The translations under genes and the position numbers were made by a program. From contig NW_003101675.1 in assembly GCF_000003855.2 (NCBI RefSeq), positions 2,011,253-2,075,252 of the forward strand: 64,000 nt of DNA, written 5' to 3'. This stretch comes from Blastomyces gilchristii SLH14081 (taxonomy: Eukaryota; Ascomycota; Eurotiomycetes; Onygenales; Ajellomycetaceae). Positions 1 through 12,029 of this stretch are shown here, piece after piece. The first letter of the stretch is position 1; the number at the start of each line of letters is the position of its first letter. Under the pieces are notes generated by a model. The model was not told the origin of the DNA and ran no database searches. It worked only from the letters and a program-made list of their open reading frames with translations.

Positions 1-2124
1 TAATATATATAGCACTGATAATTGAACTGAGCTGCAGATGCTGAGAATTGACTAGCTGATAATCAGTCTGATTAGTTACTCTACTTTCTTTTAATACTGT
101 AACTAGTGATTGATTTAGCTTGTAATTATTTAACTATTCTATCTTTTTCAGTATCACAGTTAGTGATTGATCTGATCTGTGATTGTTTAAATCTATCTTA
201 TTTAATACTACAGCTGATGATAGATCTAACTGATAATTATTTAAGTATCTTTCACTTCAGAACATCATAGCACTAGTGATTGATCTAGATTATAATCACA
301 GTCATAATAAACTCATCTTATTCATACTCTTATACAAGTTTATCAGCTCTGTTACAACAATGAAGTAGAATAGATAAATCACTCAGAGTAGCTTCTATCA
401 ATCACTTCTTTTCACTGAATCAGATAAGTCTGTCAGCAGAATTAAACAACTTATCTGAGAATTCATCAATGAATCTGACTCAGAATGAACTTACTTACAA
501 GTAACAGCTGAAAAGCACACTATTATAATTGTAAAAGTCTGATGAAACACAGATAAACAGTATGAGAGTATTAAGAGTCAAGTGACACTGTACAATTATA
601 TCAAAGTAAAAGACATTCTTATGAGTGTATCAGTCAGATGTTATAACAATATAAAAGCAGCTCTTAACTTTACTTCAGTAGCAGAATGAAAGAATATCAT
701 TGATCTCTGATTGCAGGTCTTTCACACAGATGTCATAAAGAATACTAAGAAGAGAGATTTAATAGTTTTAAGCTTTCATGAATTTAACTGTCAGAACTGT
801 ACTTGTTCTGATGAAGTAGTAATACTAGATATAATTAAGAAGTTAGAACAGCTAGAAGCTTAACTGACTTAATAAGAGAATGAGCTTAATGAATACGAAC
901 ATCAGCTTAATCAGTGAAAGAAGCAGTTGAACAAGTGTATCACTCTCATTGATGAATATATCAGCAAACTCTAAGAGAATCTCAAATAATTAACAGACAG
1001 AAGAAGCAGATTGATAAAAGTATGAACTAGCTTTCATGCTGAGAAAGTCATACTCATCACTCAGAGACAGAAGCTGAATTATTATCAGTAGATAGACTGT
1101 TCAGTTCAGATTGACAGAACAGATATCAGAGTTAATAATTCTCTCACTAAGTCTATGCAGCAATTAGATATCTTTTTTAAGAAAGGCTTCAAATCATCTT
1201 CTAGAATCTGATAAATATTAGTAATTTCATGAAGACTGCATGATGCTGAAGACAGAATGCACTATTATAATCTAATAAAAGATAGAATTAATCTTCTCAG
1301 AGAAGCTGACACTGTATATTTTACTTACAACTCAGAGAGAAACTGAATATGCAGGTATCAGATACTCACTCATAATAATTTTGATCTTTCACTTAATAGT
1401 AAACTCTGTTTATCTGCATGAAGTGATGATAGATCAGCAAGATTACAGACTGATAACATTATACTATTTAACTCAGTGAAAACAAATGTAATGATATTTA
1501 TCAATTACTTAAAATTCATCACTATATAGAAGAGAGATGACACAGTTCTTCACATATTCTCTCTATATCTGAAGAGTCAGATATTAGAATGACATAACAG
1601 TTTATCTACTAAAATGAGAAAGAATATAAGCATCTCTCTCTCTATCACTGTTAATAAGTTAAAATGTGAGTTTCAGCTATTAGAAGAAGAAGCTTGAATG
1701 AAAGCTCTGATTCTGTATTTTTTCTTTAAGAAGTTGAATAAACTGTCTCTGACATTATACATCTTATAGAAGATTAACTTACTGTGAGTCACTGCAATCT
1801 CTAACTTCATTATAATAAAGAAGCTTCTGTGAAAAGATTTAAAGTTCAATCTTTTCTTAATTACACTGCTCATTCTTACTGAACAATTGAATAACTTCTG
1901 ATAATAAATTAGAGATAATAAGTCAGTCATCTGACATGTCTAAACTGATCAGAAGACTCAATTCACTGACTATATATATAGTTTCAGACATTTTAAACAG
2001 AATAATGATTACTGTCTGTATCACATCTTTCTGTTTAAGTAGACAGAGACTACAAAGTTATCTGTGTCTACTGTGAAGACAGCAGTGATTTCTCTAAGTG
2101 CTCTTATAATAAGTAAGTTGCTGA

Positions 2125-2629
2125 TAGACTGACCGTGTGACCGTATCTGAGACCAGGACCAGATTTTTTGATAGTTTCATTATCAATTTGACCGATCTCA
2201 TTACATGATTTTAACATTAGATAGTAGTTCTATACTGTCTCAGTGAGACTTACTGTCTACTCTTATCATATTTTTCAAATGAGATCATGATTTTCACTTC
2301 TCAATTTAAATTATTTTTATTGCTTTAAATGACTTTAAATCTCATTTGAGTGTTACCAAAAAGCATTACTTTTTAAAAAATTAAAAATAGTCTAAAAAAA
2401 CCTTAAAATATCTAAAAATAGTAACTTTATGCCAAGAATGAAACTAAATGAGATCAAATGAGATCACTTTCTTATTTTTTTCAAGTCATGGTTTCATTTT
2501 AAGATCTCATATATAGTCACTTTGCATGTTTTTTTAATGACTAGTCCCAGCGGGATTCACGCTAAGAAATGTATGGGACCAGATCAAATGAGATTAAATG
2601 TGAAATTCATGGTCTCAGCGGCCAGTCTA
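2125..2629 (+). mobile_element. 506-bp hAT-like MITE, copy 1
   Basis: A 505-bp element opens with TAGACTGACCGTG and closes with GCGGCCAGTCTA, giving imperfect terminal inverted repeats TAGACTGrCCG. It is flanked by a perfect 8-bp duplication, GTTGCTGA, at 2,117-2,124 and 2,630-2,637. The same sequence recurs at 5,425 (inverted), 15,458 (direct) and 24,114 (inverted). No transposase is encoded. The 8-bp duplications and TAG...CTA ends fit the hAT superfamily; that placement is inference. This copy has lost many GG/CC pairs compared with copy 2. Confidence 0.85.
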
Positions 2630-3899
2630 GTTGCTGATTCAGTATATAATAGAAGAAGAAAGACTGCTAATACTCACAGCAGAGTGCTACATCTGTGAAG
2701 ACTCTCATTACATTAATCACTATCTTAAAAAAGAGAAGAACAGCAATTATTCAGTGAATCAAGTTAAACTGAAGAATACTGAGAAAGATGATGATAAGCT
2801 GCTGAATCTAGATCTCAGTCTAGATTCTGACAGTGAGTTAGAAAAATAATCAGTGAGATAGATACTGAGAGACTTATTTTATCTACAGACATTCTCTTAG
2901 ATAATTATCTGAATATCTTTAACACTGATATATATATAATTGCAGTGTGTGACATCTCTATAAGTGATTAAGAATATATTAGCAGACTGTAGTATTTATC
3001 TTACATCTTTCTCATCATTTCTGTTATTATATTACAAGACAATCTCTCTGTCTGTATAAATACAGGCATGAGTATATTACTTATCAGTATAATAATAACA
3101 AGTCTATTCTTCTCTCATTATTAACTGACCTCTATATCACATGATCAATATATGAGTATTCAAGAAGTTAACTCAGAAGCAGATGAATTAAATCTATTCA
3201 TAATAACAGATCTTATCTTAAAGATAGATGATAATTCTTTTTTCATTGTTAAAGATGAATTTCACTTAGTATGATATCTCAGATGCAATATAATCATGAC
3301 TAATAATGTATTATTATCAGTGAAAGCAACTATCAATATTCACAGTGAGTATGTTATATTTTATAAAAGATATTTCATAAATATCAAGATTATCAGAGAT
3401 GCTATCTGTGCAGATAGATACTTATTAAACTCACAGTTATCTCAGCAGCAGAGGAAGATTGTCATTTATACTATTAATACTAATGTTATTTATTATTTTG
3501 ACTTGAAAGATTCTGTTTTCTATCTTATACATTAAATTGCATCACCTGTGCCCTGCCTTGTTGATAAATGTGAAAGATCAGAATAATTCACTTTAAATTC
3601 TTACAGCAGACACTCTTATCAAGCAGGTTTAAGTGAATATATCAGATCACTGAGCAGTAGAAGACTGAGCAGTTATTCAAGCAATCATTAATCAACATCA
3701 CAAACTATTTAACTTCAGTCTAGATTTATTTTTAAATGATATTAAAATATCACTACAGTTCATCAATAAGAGTAACTTTTTCAGCCTGAAACAGAGACTC
3801 TATTCTCTGTCTTAAAGAGATTATAAAGTCACTGATCAGATTCTGAACTCACTTCTGTAAAATAGAAGAATCAAATATGTTTCTCTCAGAGACAGAAAT

Positions 3900-5060
3900 C
3901 TTATTACTTAACTTATCTTTGTAATCTGACTTAGAAGAATGCTGAGAGTAATAATTAATTTGTGAAAAATAAATACATACTTACTTCTCAATGTATACTC
4001 TCTATTAACATAATAAGATATATTGCAATCACTCAGCAGTTCTACAGTATTCTCATTTATAGACATTCATCAAGACTTCTTTTAATAAGCAATTAAACAG
4101 AGTGATCATTTTAAAATCATATTTATAACTCTGCATCAAGGTCTTGAATATTTTATAGTTATTATAATAAGATTAGTAATCTTGTCTGAGTTCTTTCAAC
4201 AGTGTATGAAGAGAATTCTAGTGAAATTTCTATAGTAATTTGTATTAGTCTATATAAATAATATCATCATCTTCTCTCACTCACTGAATGAATATCTTTA
4301 TTATATACAGTAAGTCTTCAGAGCTCTTGAGACATCTGAAGTAATAATGTTATTAGTTAAATATCATTTCATATATCTCTTGATGCATTTGCTGAGTCAT
4401 CATATCAGCTGACTAGATATATCTACTTAAGAAGAGAAAGTAGCTAATATCACTAATTTAATCTTCTCTATAACACTCAGAGAACTAGAAGGAATTATCA
4501 GTCTCTTCAATTATTATCATAATTTTATCAGCTTTTATACAGATTAGATAAAAGTATTAGAAACTCTCAAGATTAAGTTACTGTATAATAATTCAAAAAC
4601 AGGTGAGAAAAGAGTATTATACACAGCTAAGATTAAGTTGATGAGATTTGAGAACTCACTGCAGTTTCATACTCTGCTCACAGAAGTCAGATATTTATTT
4701 AACATAGTTAAGTAAGTCTTGATAAACACTATTACTCAGACATATTCTGACTTTAAATATCTCTTTATATTGTATATAAATGTCAGTAAGTAAAGAGATA
4801 TCAGAGTAGTTCTATATTAAGTTAGAATAAATAACATTGAAAGACCTGTTCTATTTCTCTCTCATTAATTAAGCACAGCTGAAAAGCACTACTGAGTAAC
4901 TGAATTAAAGTTTTTTGAACTTATATGAGCTCTGTAGAAATTACTGCAGTATTTAGACAGTGAGTTTACAGTTACAGATTAACATACTCAGAGAGCAGAG
5001 CTGTCTTCTCAATATTCTGAATTATAAAGCACATTCAAGATCTGAATAAGGTCTTAATTC
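3900..5060 (+). pseudogene. Gypsy reverse transcriptase-RNase H remnant
   Basis: With stops read through, one + strand frame gives a reverse transcriptase stretch at about 4,110-4,500 that includes VLVYINNIIIFSHSL, the family's YVDDILIYS catalytic box with both aspartates changed to asparagine. An RNase H stretch follows at about 4,740-5,000, including RPVLFLSH and STAEKHY. Aspartate-to-asparagine changes and TGA/TAG at tryptophan positions are the expected marks of G-to-A mutation. The gene is dead: many stops interrupt it, and no integrase follows before the DNA transposon at 5,425. It differs from the 7.9-kb family further right, so it is a second gypsy lineage. Confidence 0.7.
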
Positions 5061-5424
5061 TCTTCTTCTCTGTCAGCTTCTGCTAATTAATTAGAGAACA
5101 GAAGTATTATTAAAAATTATTATCTCTTAATAAATAAAAAACTTATCAGTTTTAACTTCTTTATCTTCTACTTTAATACTCTCTCAATCTTCTTCTACTA
5201 CTGCTTATTTATAGTAATACTCTTCTTCTCTCTTTCTCTCTTTATCTTGATCTCAAATCATTCTCAGAACTTCTTCTAGTCTTATTACTACTGTATAAGA
5301 CTCTTCACTATCTTCTTTTTTAATCTTTTATAGATAGTGTTATCTGTATTATTTCTATACTTAGTTCAGTCTAAATCTATCAGAAGTGTTACTTAAAGTT
5401 GTTATTATTCTACTCTGTTACAGA

Positions 5425-5930
5425 TAGACTGGCCGCTGGGACCATGAATTTCACGTTTGATTCCATTTGGTCTGGTCCCATACATTTCTTGGCGTGAATC
5501 CCGCTGGGACTAGTCATTAAAAAAACATGCAAAGTGACCATATATGAGATCTTAAAATGGAACCATGACTTGAAAAAAATGAGAAAGTGGTCCCATTTGG
5601 TCCCATTTAGTCCCATTCTTGGCATAAAGTTACTATTTTTAGACATTTTAAGGTTTTTTTTAGACTATTTTTAATTTTTTAAAAAGTAACGCTTTTTGGT
5701 AACACTCAAATGAGATTTAAAGTCATTTAAAGCAATAAAAATAATTTAAATTGAGAAGTGGAAATCATGGTCCCATTTGGAAAATGTGACAAGAGTAGAC
5801 AGTAAGTCTCACTGGGACAGTATGAGACTACTATTGAATGTTAAAACCATGTAATGGGATCGGTCGAATTGGTAATGAAACTATCAAAAAATCTGGTCCT
5901 GGTCCCAGACACGGTCACACGGTCAGTCTA
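5425..5930 (-). mobile_element. 506-bp hAT-like MITE, copy 2 (inverted, least mutated)
   Basis: Inverted copy running from TAGACTGGCCGCTGGG to CGGTCAGTCTA, flanked by the 8-bp duplication GTTACAGA at 5,417-5,424 and 5,931-5,938. It keeps more GG, CC and CG pairs than the other copies, so it is the best reference for the family. Short open frames inside it show no resemblance to a transposase. It sits just 3' of the decayed gypsy RNase H. Confidence 0.85.
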
Positions 5931-6136
5931 GTTACAGAGTCTTTTCAAGGCATTATAATATATCTTATAATCTATCTTCTCTTACTTAAACACCTTCTTC
6001 TTCTCTCTCTTCAATCTGTGATAGTACTCATGTGTCTTGATAATCTGCAGAACCGCAGAATATTTAAAGAGAGATGATATAATTAGTTTCAGTAAGTATT
6101 AAAGAGAGATGAAGATAAAAAAGACAGTTAGAAATA

Positions 6137-6137
<1 letters not shown>

Positions 6138-6201
<64 letters not shown>

Positions 6202-6268
6202 GTAATAATAATAGTAATAATGATAATGATGATAATGATAATAATGATAATAATAATGATAATAATAA
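6138..6268. repeat. TAA trinucleotide microsatellite
   Basis: About 130 bp of nearly uninterrupted TAA repeats, grading into TGA-containing units at the right end. A reverse-strand open frame over it would encode only polytyrosine and is not a gene. Confidence 0.95.
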
Positions 6269-7484
6269 AAGAAAGAGTGCATTGAAATATATTACTGACT
6301 TATCAAATATAGAGAAACTTAAAGAAAATATTAACAGCTTTCAGAGATGTATGAAAACAGCTACAGTATTGCATAATAACATTATCTTTCATTGAATACA
6401 TGCACTATTAATATTCTTTATATACAGTTATTATATAATCTATATCAGAGATACATGCAGAAAACAGATCTTTATTACTAGAATAAATAATTATAGTAAT
6501 TCTCTGTTTTTATATTATAAAGATAAGTTATTCTCATTTCTTTCTTCTCTCTTTTCTCTTCTTCAATTAATCACTAATTTCAAGCTGATATGAAAACTAT
6601 TAAATCACTCTCAGAAACTCTCAAATTGAAGAGTATAGATTAATTAAATTTTAAATACAGAAGAAATTAAATTATCTTCTATAGATTTAATTATTCACTC
6701 TCTCTTTAAATAAAATAGTGATCATGTTCTCTTCTCTCTCTCTCAATCAAATGAAACATAGTCTGTAAAAAGTGAGTATTACATCAGATTATAATAACTA
6801 ATATGATTTCAGTATACAGAGCTGTATATACATAGTGTATACTTAACTGAGAGACTGTATAAGTTGTAAACTGACAGCAGCATCTCAGAAAGAGCTGTGT
6901 AGTATAAGAAAGCTATAACTCTCAGTTACATACACAGAGAATAAATCACTACAGTAAGTATATATACATTGCATGAAAGTAACACTTTTTAATAACACTC
7001 AGTCTCTGATATCATGAAAATAGAGTCTCTTCATAAGATTTATTTTTATCAGAAGTTAGAGAATTTTATATTTTTTAAGATTATCTTCACATGTTTTATC
7101 TGTGAAATCAATGAGAGAAATCATTGATTTCAGTATTCTACTCTTAATATTATTTAAGTAATAGTAGAGTTCACTCTGATCACACTTTTTAAGTGTATAT
7201 TTTCTAATTATTCACATTTATATAGATATATACTGATTATTTATTAGATAATATTAAGATAATAATTTATTACAGTTATATTATTCTCACTATGAGAAAT
7301 ATATAATTGATAATAAATATTGCAAAGACTCTGAGAAGTAAGTATTTTAAGAATATTACAGCTCTGCAATCTTGAATTTTTTTTTTCTTTTTCTTTTCTT
7401 TTTCTTTTCTTTTTCTTTTTTTTTCATTGTGATTTTTTATTGTTTTTATTTTATTTTTTATTTTTTATTTTATTTTTGTATTTT

Positions 7485-8028
7485 TGTCATGTCTCTGACT
7501 GTGTTAAGACTCTGCTGTGATTCTGCATAGCTTATTACTTCTCTGTGAATAATTTTATTTATTCTGCAGACTGTTTAAACCGGTTCTCAATCACTCTATG
7601 ATATTATTCAGATATATTATAGAAAGATCTGATTAATAAACATAAGAATCTCACTTCTATATAAGATCAGCAGATTACTCTTTCTTAACAGTGAGATGTC
7701 ACTGAGATATCACTTCAGCTATTCTCACTTATGAAATGAGAGAAGAGTAGTCACTTATTATCTATATAGAATAGCTAGATGCTGACTTCTTATTAAAGAA
7801 GTCAGTAATTCATTTTTCTTCTACTGAAATATATACAAGAGTTACTGCATTTCTCATACAATCTTCTTAGTATACTAAGTACTATATCTGTGATATTCTC
7901 ATGATAACTCTGTAGTCTACAAGCTTGCTATTCAAGTAAGATAGTCAAGCTCACTTATACAGCTTCTTAAACAACTATCTCTATATAATACTGCTGACTA
8001 GTCACTGCTTCAGTTTTATTATATTATA
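7485..8028 (+). repeat. 5' LTR of the outer gypsy element
   Basis: Begins TGTCATGTCTCTGAC and ends CAGTTTTATTATATTATA. It aligns along its length with the reverse complement of the LTRs at 9,482 and 17,340. The canonical terminal CA has mutated to TA. Confidence 0.9.
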
Positions 8029-8085
8029 ATTCAAATCACTTAATCTGATTACAAGTTTGAATCAGTCAAGCTTTAATAGATTAAT

Positions 8086-9476
8086 ATGACCTCACATATC
8101 TGTGCTGAGACTGACTTAATCTTATTCTCTAAGAGAAACTTCACATCATTCTCTAGAGTGTGTACATCTCTATCTCAGCAGAAATCTGAGATTTCTGAAC
8201 TCACTGTATACTTTAATATGAATTCTTCAATTACTCTGCTACTACTGCAGTCTCTACACATCTACATCTATTATAAAGATAGAGAGATTAAGATTGAAGA
8301 TTCTCTGAATTATAAGAGAAATACATTATCTAAATTTCACAGCTTCATCTATACTCTTGAATGAAAATTTCATCTTAACTTAAGTCAGTTTAATACTCAT
8401 GAGATATAAGTAATATACACTGTTAACCTTCTTAAAGGCATCTGTATGACTACTTGAGTCATTAAGAAGAGAGAGCTTGAGTGTACTAATACTGTCATAA
8501 CTTGAGAAGAATTCAAGAACTTTCTACTGAATCAAATTAAAGATTATTACAATTATGACTTCATGACAGTGCAGTGATTCAACTCATTATATTAATAAGA
8601 TAATAAGAATTCTTTCAATTTCAATGTAAGATTTGAAGAATATTGAGAGAAATTGACTGATAATTTGAATCAATTAAAGACACAGCTTTATCTTGTAAAG
8701 CTGACTTATAAGATATGAATAATAATATCACAGTATCAGAGTTCATTAATTAATTACACTGAGCTTGTCAACTTGACTTTCTAAATCTATTTGAATAATC
8801 AATACTCTGAGAAAAAGATTAATAAGACTTCTTCTAAGTAATTAATAACAGAATCTAAACAGCACTGTGACAGCTCTAGTGTGAAGAAAGTAAAGAAGAA
8901 TTTCAAGTATTCTAATTCTTCACTCACTATAAAGAAATATTAAAAAAGATTTGATAAAGATCTCTGTTTTAACTGCAGAGCAGATAATCACTATGCTAGT
9001 AATTATAAGAAGTTAAAGAAGAGAAGAAACTGAGAAGATACTTTCTCAAAGTTAACTCTTCTTCTGACAAATGTATCTGTGAAAGATAAAGAAGAGAAAG
9101 AAATAAAGAATTAATAATTCTTACATCTCTGAGTTTATGTTACAATTACAATAAATACTCTGAATAAGAAGATATTAGTGAGATATCTACTCAACTTCAG
9201 AGTAAATACTAACTTCATATTCTATTTCTTTTCTTTGATGAAGAATTGAAAGAAGATAGACTTATCAGATCATGTGAAATTTACTGATGAAATAAAATAT
9301 CATCATTTTAACATAATTTAAGCAAAGTGTGTAATCACAGACTTAGAAGAAATCTTTAAGAAGAGCAGTCTGCTTCTTCACATAGTTAATATCATAGATG
9401 AGAATGTTATTCTAGATCTTTTATAATTGAGAGAAAACAATTCTCTCATTGACTGAGTCACTCAGATGTGATAATA
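8086..9476 (+). pseudogene. Gypsy gag remnant, outer copy
   Basis: A 92-codon open stretch (8,086-8,364) continues in the same frame past stops to a zinc knuckle at about 8,961-9,011 reading LCFNCRADNHYASNYKK. This is the CX2CX4HX4C nucleic-acid-binding motif of retrotransposon nucleocapsid with the last cysteine changed to tyrosine. A protease-like segment probably follows (about 9,120-9,476), but no catalytic DTG/DSG could be confirmed. The frame is cut at 9,476 by the nested element and resumes at 17,879. A homologous open stretch lies in the nested copy at 17,210-16,959. Confidence 0.75.
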
Positions 9477-9481
9477 CTGTC

Positions 9482-10015
9482 TGTAACATGGCGGAACTGA
9501 AGCAGTGACTAGTCAGCGGCATCACATAGAGATAGTTGTTTGAGAAGTCATATGAGTGAGCTTGACTATCTTGCTTGAATAGCAAGCTCATAGGCTACAG
9601 AGTTATTGTGAGGATATCACAGATGTGATACTTAGTATACTAAGAAGATTGTATAAGACACACAGTAACTCTTGTATATATTTCAGTAGAAGAAAAAATG
9701 AATCACTGACTTCTTTAATGAGAAGCCAGCATCTAGCTATTCTATATAGATAATGAGTGAATACTCTTCTCTCATTTCATGAGTAAGAATAGCTGAAGTG
9801 ATATCTCAGCAGTGTCTCACTATCAAGAAAAAGTAATCTGCTGATCTTATATAGAAGTGAGGTTCTTATATTTATTAATCAGATCTTTCTATGATATATC
9901 TGAATGATATTATAGAGTGATTGAGAATCAGTTTAAATGAGATGAAATCATCTGTATGAAAGTAATGAGCTGTGTAGAACTGTAGTAAGGTCTTGACACA
10001 GTCAGAGATATAACA
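9482..10015 (-). repeat. 3' LTR of the nested gypsy element
   Basis: Reads TGTAACATGGCGGAACTG on the + strand and ends with ATATAACA, the reverse complement of the family LTR. It is 534 bp, the same length as its partner at 17,340. Just outside it (10,016-10,029) is the reverse complement of AAAGAGAAGAATAT, the polypurine tract. Confidence 0.92.
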
Positions 10016-10424
10016 ATATTCTTCTCTTTAAAAGTATAGTTCTGATGCTCTTAAGATTACTGAATTAGAAATTATCTTTGTTATATAGTAATAATTATCA
10101 ACTGATTAACAGTGTATATACTGTATAAAGAAATAGATGAGTTTTTCTACTGACTGTATAAATCTTTCTTTTCTCATCTTTATTCAAACTGAACATGTAG
10201 TAAGTGAGTTCCTTATATATTAATTTGAAATGTGAAAAATGTAGTTAATAAGTGACTTATAGATCTCTCATTATATTTCATTCTATATATAAAATTCTCT
10301 GCAAAAGTAATATGTTTTAGAGACAAAGCTAACAGTAGTGATAGAATTTTTTAAAAAGATTCTCTTCTCTGTGAAACATTTTTCTTCTCTTTCTCTCAAT
10401 TGTAATAGTAAGTGCATGAGAGTA

Positions 10425-10955
10425 TCATTCTTGAAGAATAATAAAGAACTTATTCTGATATTTTTTAGTGAGTAATAAATATCTTTGTGATGTGGCTGTG
10501 GCCTCTGTAACTGCTAAGAAAGCCAGGTTGAAGGTGAAGACAGCAGCATCAATGAGCTGCGAGAGCACTGCTCTTATTGCCACATCTTCTTCTTCTTCTG
10601 CATCTCTTACAGCTGTGACAGTAGTAGCTGCATCTTGCAGTGAGATGTCATTCCTTCTGCTGGCTGGTTCATCTGTGTTCAGTCTGTTCCCTGCCTCTCT
10701 CACTATCATTGTGACACCACCCCTCTCTTCAATTAACACAGTGATATATGACCCTGTGTGATCATTCAGAGAGAATCTCAGAGAGAGCTTGATTTCAGAG
10801 ACAGCAGCTCTGAGAAGCTCAATCTGTAGTTCTTCTTCTATGGCACATCTGAGCTCTGCTCAGAATGCTGCTGAGTTGAATCTGCAGAGTTCTTCAGTTT
10901 CTTCATCTTCTCTCTGTGAGAAGACTTCAGTGCAGTCTCTGATCAGCACTGCTAC
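10425..10955 (-). pseudogene. Third reading frame of the gypsy element, between pol and 3' LTR
   Basis: On the minus strand one frame runs about 177 codons with a single stop, a TGA at 10,860-10,862 where TGG would be expected before G-to-A mutation. It holds an acidic patch (DAEEEEDVAIRAVLSQLID) and predicted helices but no signal peptide, membrane span or recognisable domain. It lies about 1 kb downstream of the chromodomain-like end of pol, the position of an extra 3' ORF or env in some LTR elements. Homologous but more decayed sequence lies in the outer copy near 22.2-22.75 kb, so it belongs to the family. The sequence here is richer in G+C than its surroundings. Function unknown. Confidence 0.55.
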
Positions 10956-11680
10956 TTGTCTACACTGTGCTAAGCAGCTGAAGAAGAAGAGGATTTTATA
11001 CACTTATTTCTTCTCTTACTTCTATTGTTTCTATTATATCTGTAATAATAACTCCTATCTTTCTGTAAGTATTATCTCACAGAAAGATATCATATTGACT
11101 CTGATAAGAAGTTCAGATATCTAAGTAGTACAGAGTGAGAATCTCAGAGCTTCAAGTATTAATAGATTCTGTCAAGACTGAGAAGATCTCTCTTACTCAT
11201 CTGTAAAAGAAGATGAAAGCATGAGTCTCTGAGATGAAAAAACATTTCAGAATGACTGATCTTAAGAAGAAGTCAGTCAGTATCACTGTTGAAAGTGCTA
11301 TAAAGACTAATCACTAATTAAAGAGAATCTCACTCTAATTGAAGTAGATAACTAAGATGCTTTGTAAATTAATAAATTGATACTTTAAGTATCTCTTATG
11401 CTCTTCTATAGCATGCTTCTCTACAGTGCTGCAGTGCTAACTTCTCAGCAGACAAAGATACTGATGTCAGAGACTTCAATAATGAAGAATGAGTTTAATA
11501 AAGATGTAATTATTAATAAGTAGACTCTGAGATTCTTCTCTTTTTACTTTTTCAGTGAGCTGCAGTCTTATTAGAATAGCAGCAGTCTGTAAATTGATAA
11601 TATTAATCTTGTTGATTTCAAATATTCTTTTTCTCTAACTGCTTCAGGAATTTTACACTTGTATAGTCTCATTAAACTTC

Positions 11681-11862
11681 TAAAAAACCCTTTGAAAGAA
11701 AATAGAAGAAGAGTGCTACAGAGCTCATAAGATGCCAGTTCATCACTGTGAGATTATCTCTAAAAAACTCTTTGAGAAAAAATAGAAGAAGAGTGCTACA
11801 GAGCTCACAAGATGCTGATTCATCACTGTGAGATTATCTCTAAAAAACTCTTTGAGAAAAAA
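11681..11862. repeat. 80-bp tandem repeat in the nested gypsy element
   Basis: Two complete 80-bp units (11,681-11,760 and 11,761-11,840) and the start of a third, each opening with TAAAAAAC(C/T)CTTTGA and containing AGAAGAGTGCTACAGAGCTC. The outer copy has only one unit at the equivalent place (about 21,395-21,490). It lies between pol and the third frame. Confidence 0.85.
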
Positions 11863-12029
11863 TGAGAAGTCTCAAGCAGTGTTTCTTGCTCAATGTCTCT
11901 GATGTGTAATGAAGTAATCTCTACTAGTCATCTTATAGCTTGCAATCTCTTTCTCAGCATTTTTCAAATGCTTAAGCAGTTCTCATGAATTCTCTGACAA
12001 TGAATAATCTTCTCATTTCACAAGATATT

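Larger units (their letters stand above)
1..7484 (+). mobile_element. Old, decayed Ty3/gypsy-type retrotransposon region
   Basis: AT-rich sequence with no intact gene. Read on the + strand with stop codons ignored it gives gag-like cysteine motifs (about 2,050-2,110 and 2,680-2,720, the latter reading CYICEDSHYINHY with the last cysteine changed) and then a pol gene. No LTR pair could be delimited and no integrase was recognised, so the outer limits are unknown; the left end runs off the window. Two 506-bp DNA transposons (2,125 and 5,425) and a TAA microsatellite lie within it. The first 700 bases contain no CG, CC or GG dinucleotide. The assignment rests on the pol remnant; the remainder is inferred from composition and position. 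Confidence 0.6.

Noticed and set aside
2125..5930. The repeats at 2,125 and 5,425 as an LTR pair
   Set aside because: They are in opposite orientation and each has its own 8-bp duplication and terminal inverted repeats, so they are DNA transposon copies.
5410..6077. Open frames across MITE copy 2
   Set aside because: They span the element's terminal repeats and resemble no transposase; the element is too short to be autonomous.
6064..6282. 72-codon minus-strand frame rich in tyrosine
   Set aside because: It is the complement of the TAA microsatellite and has no other content.
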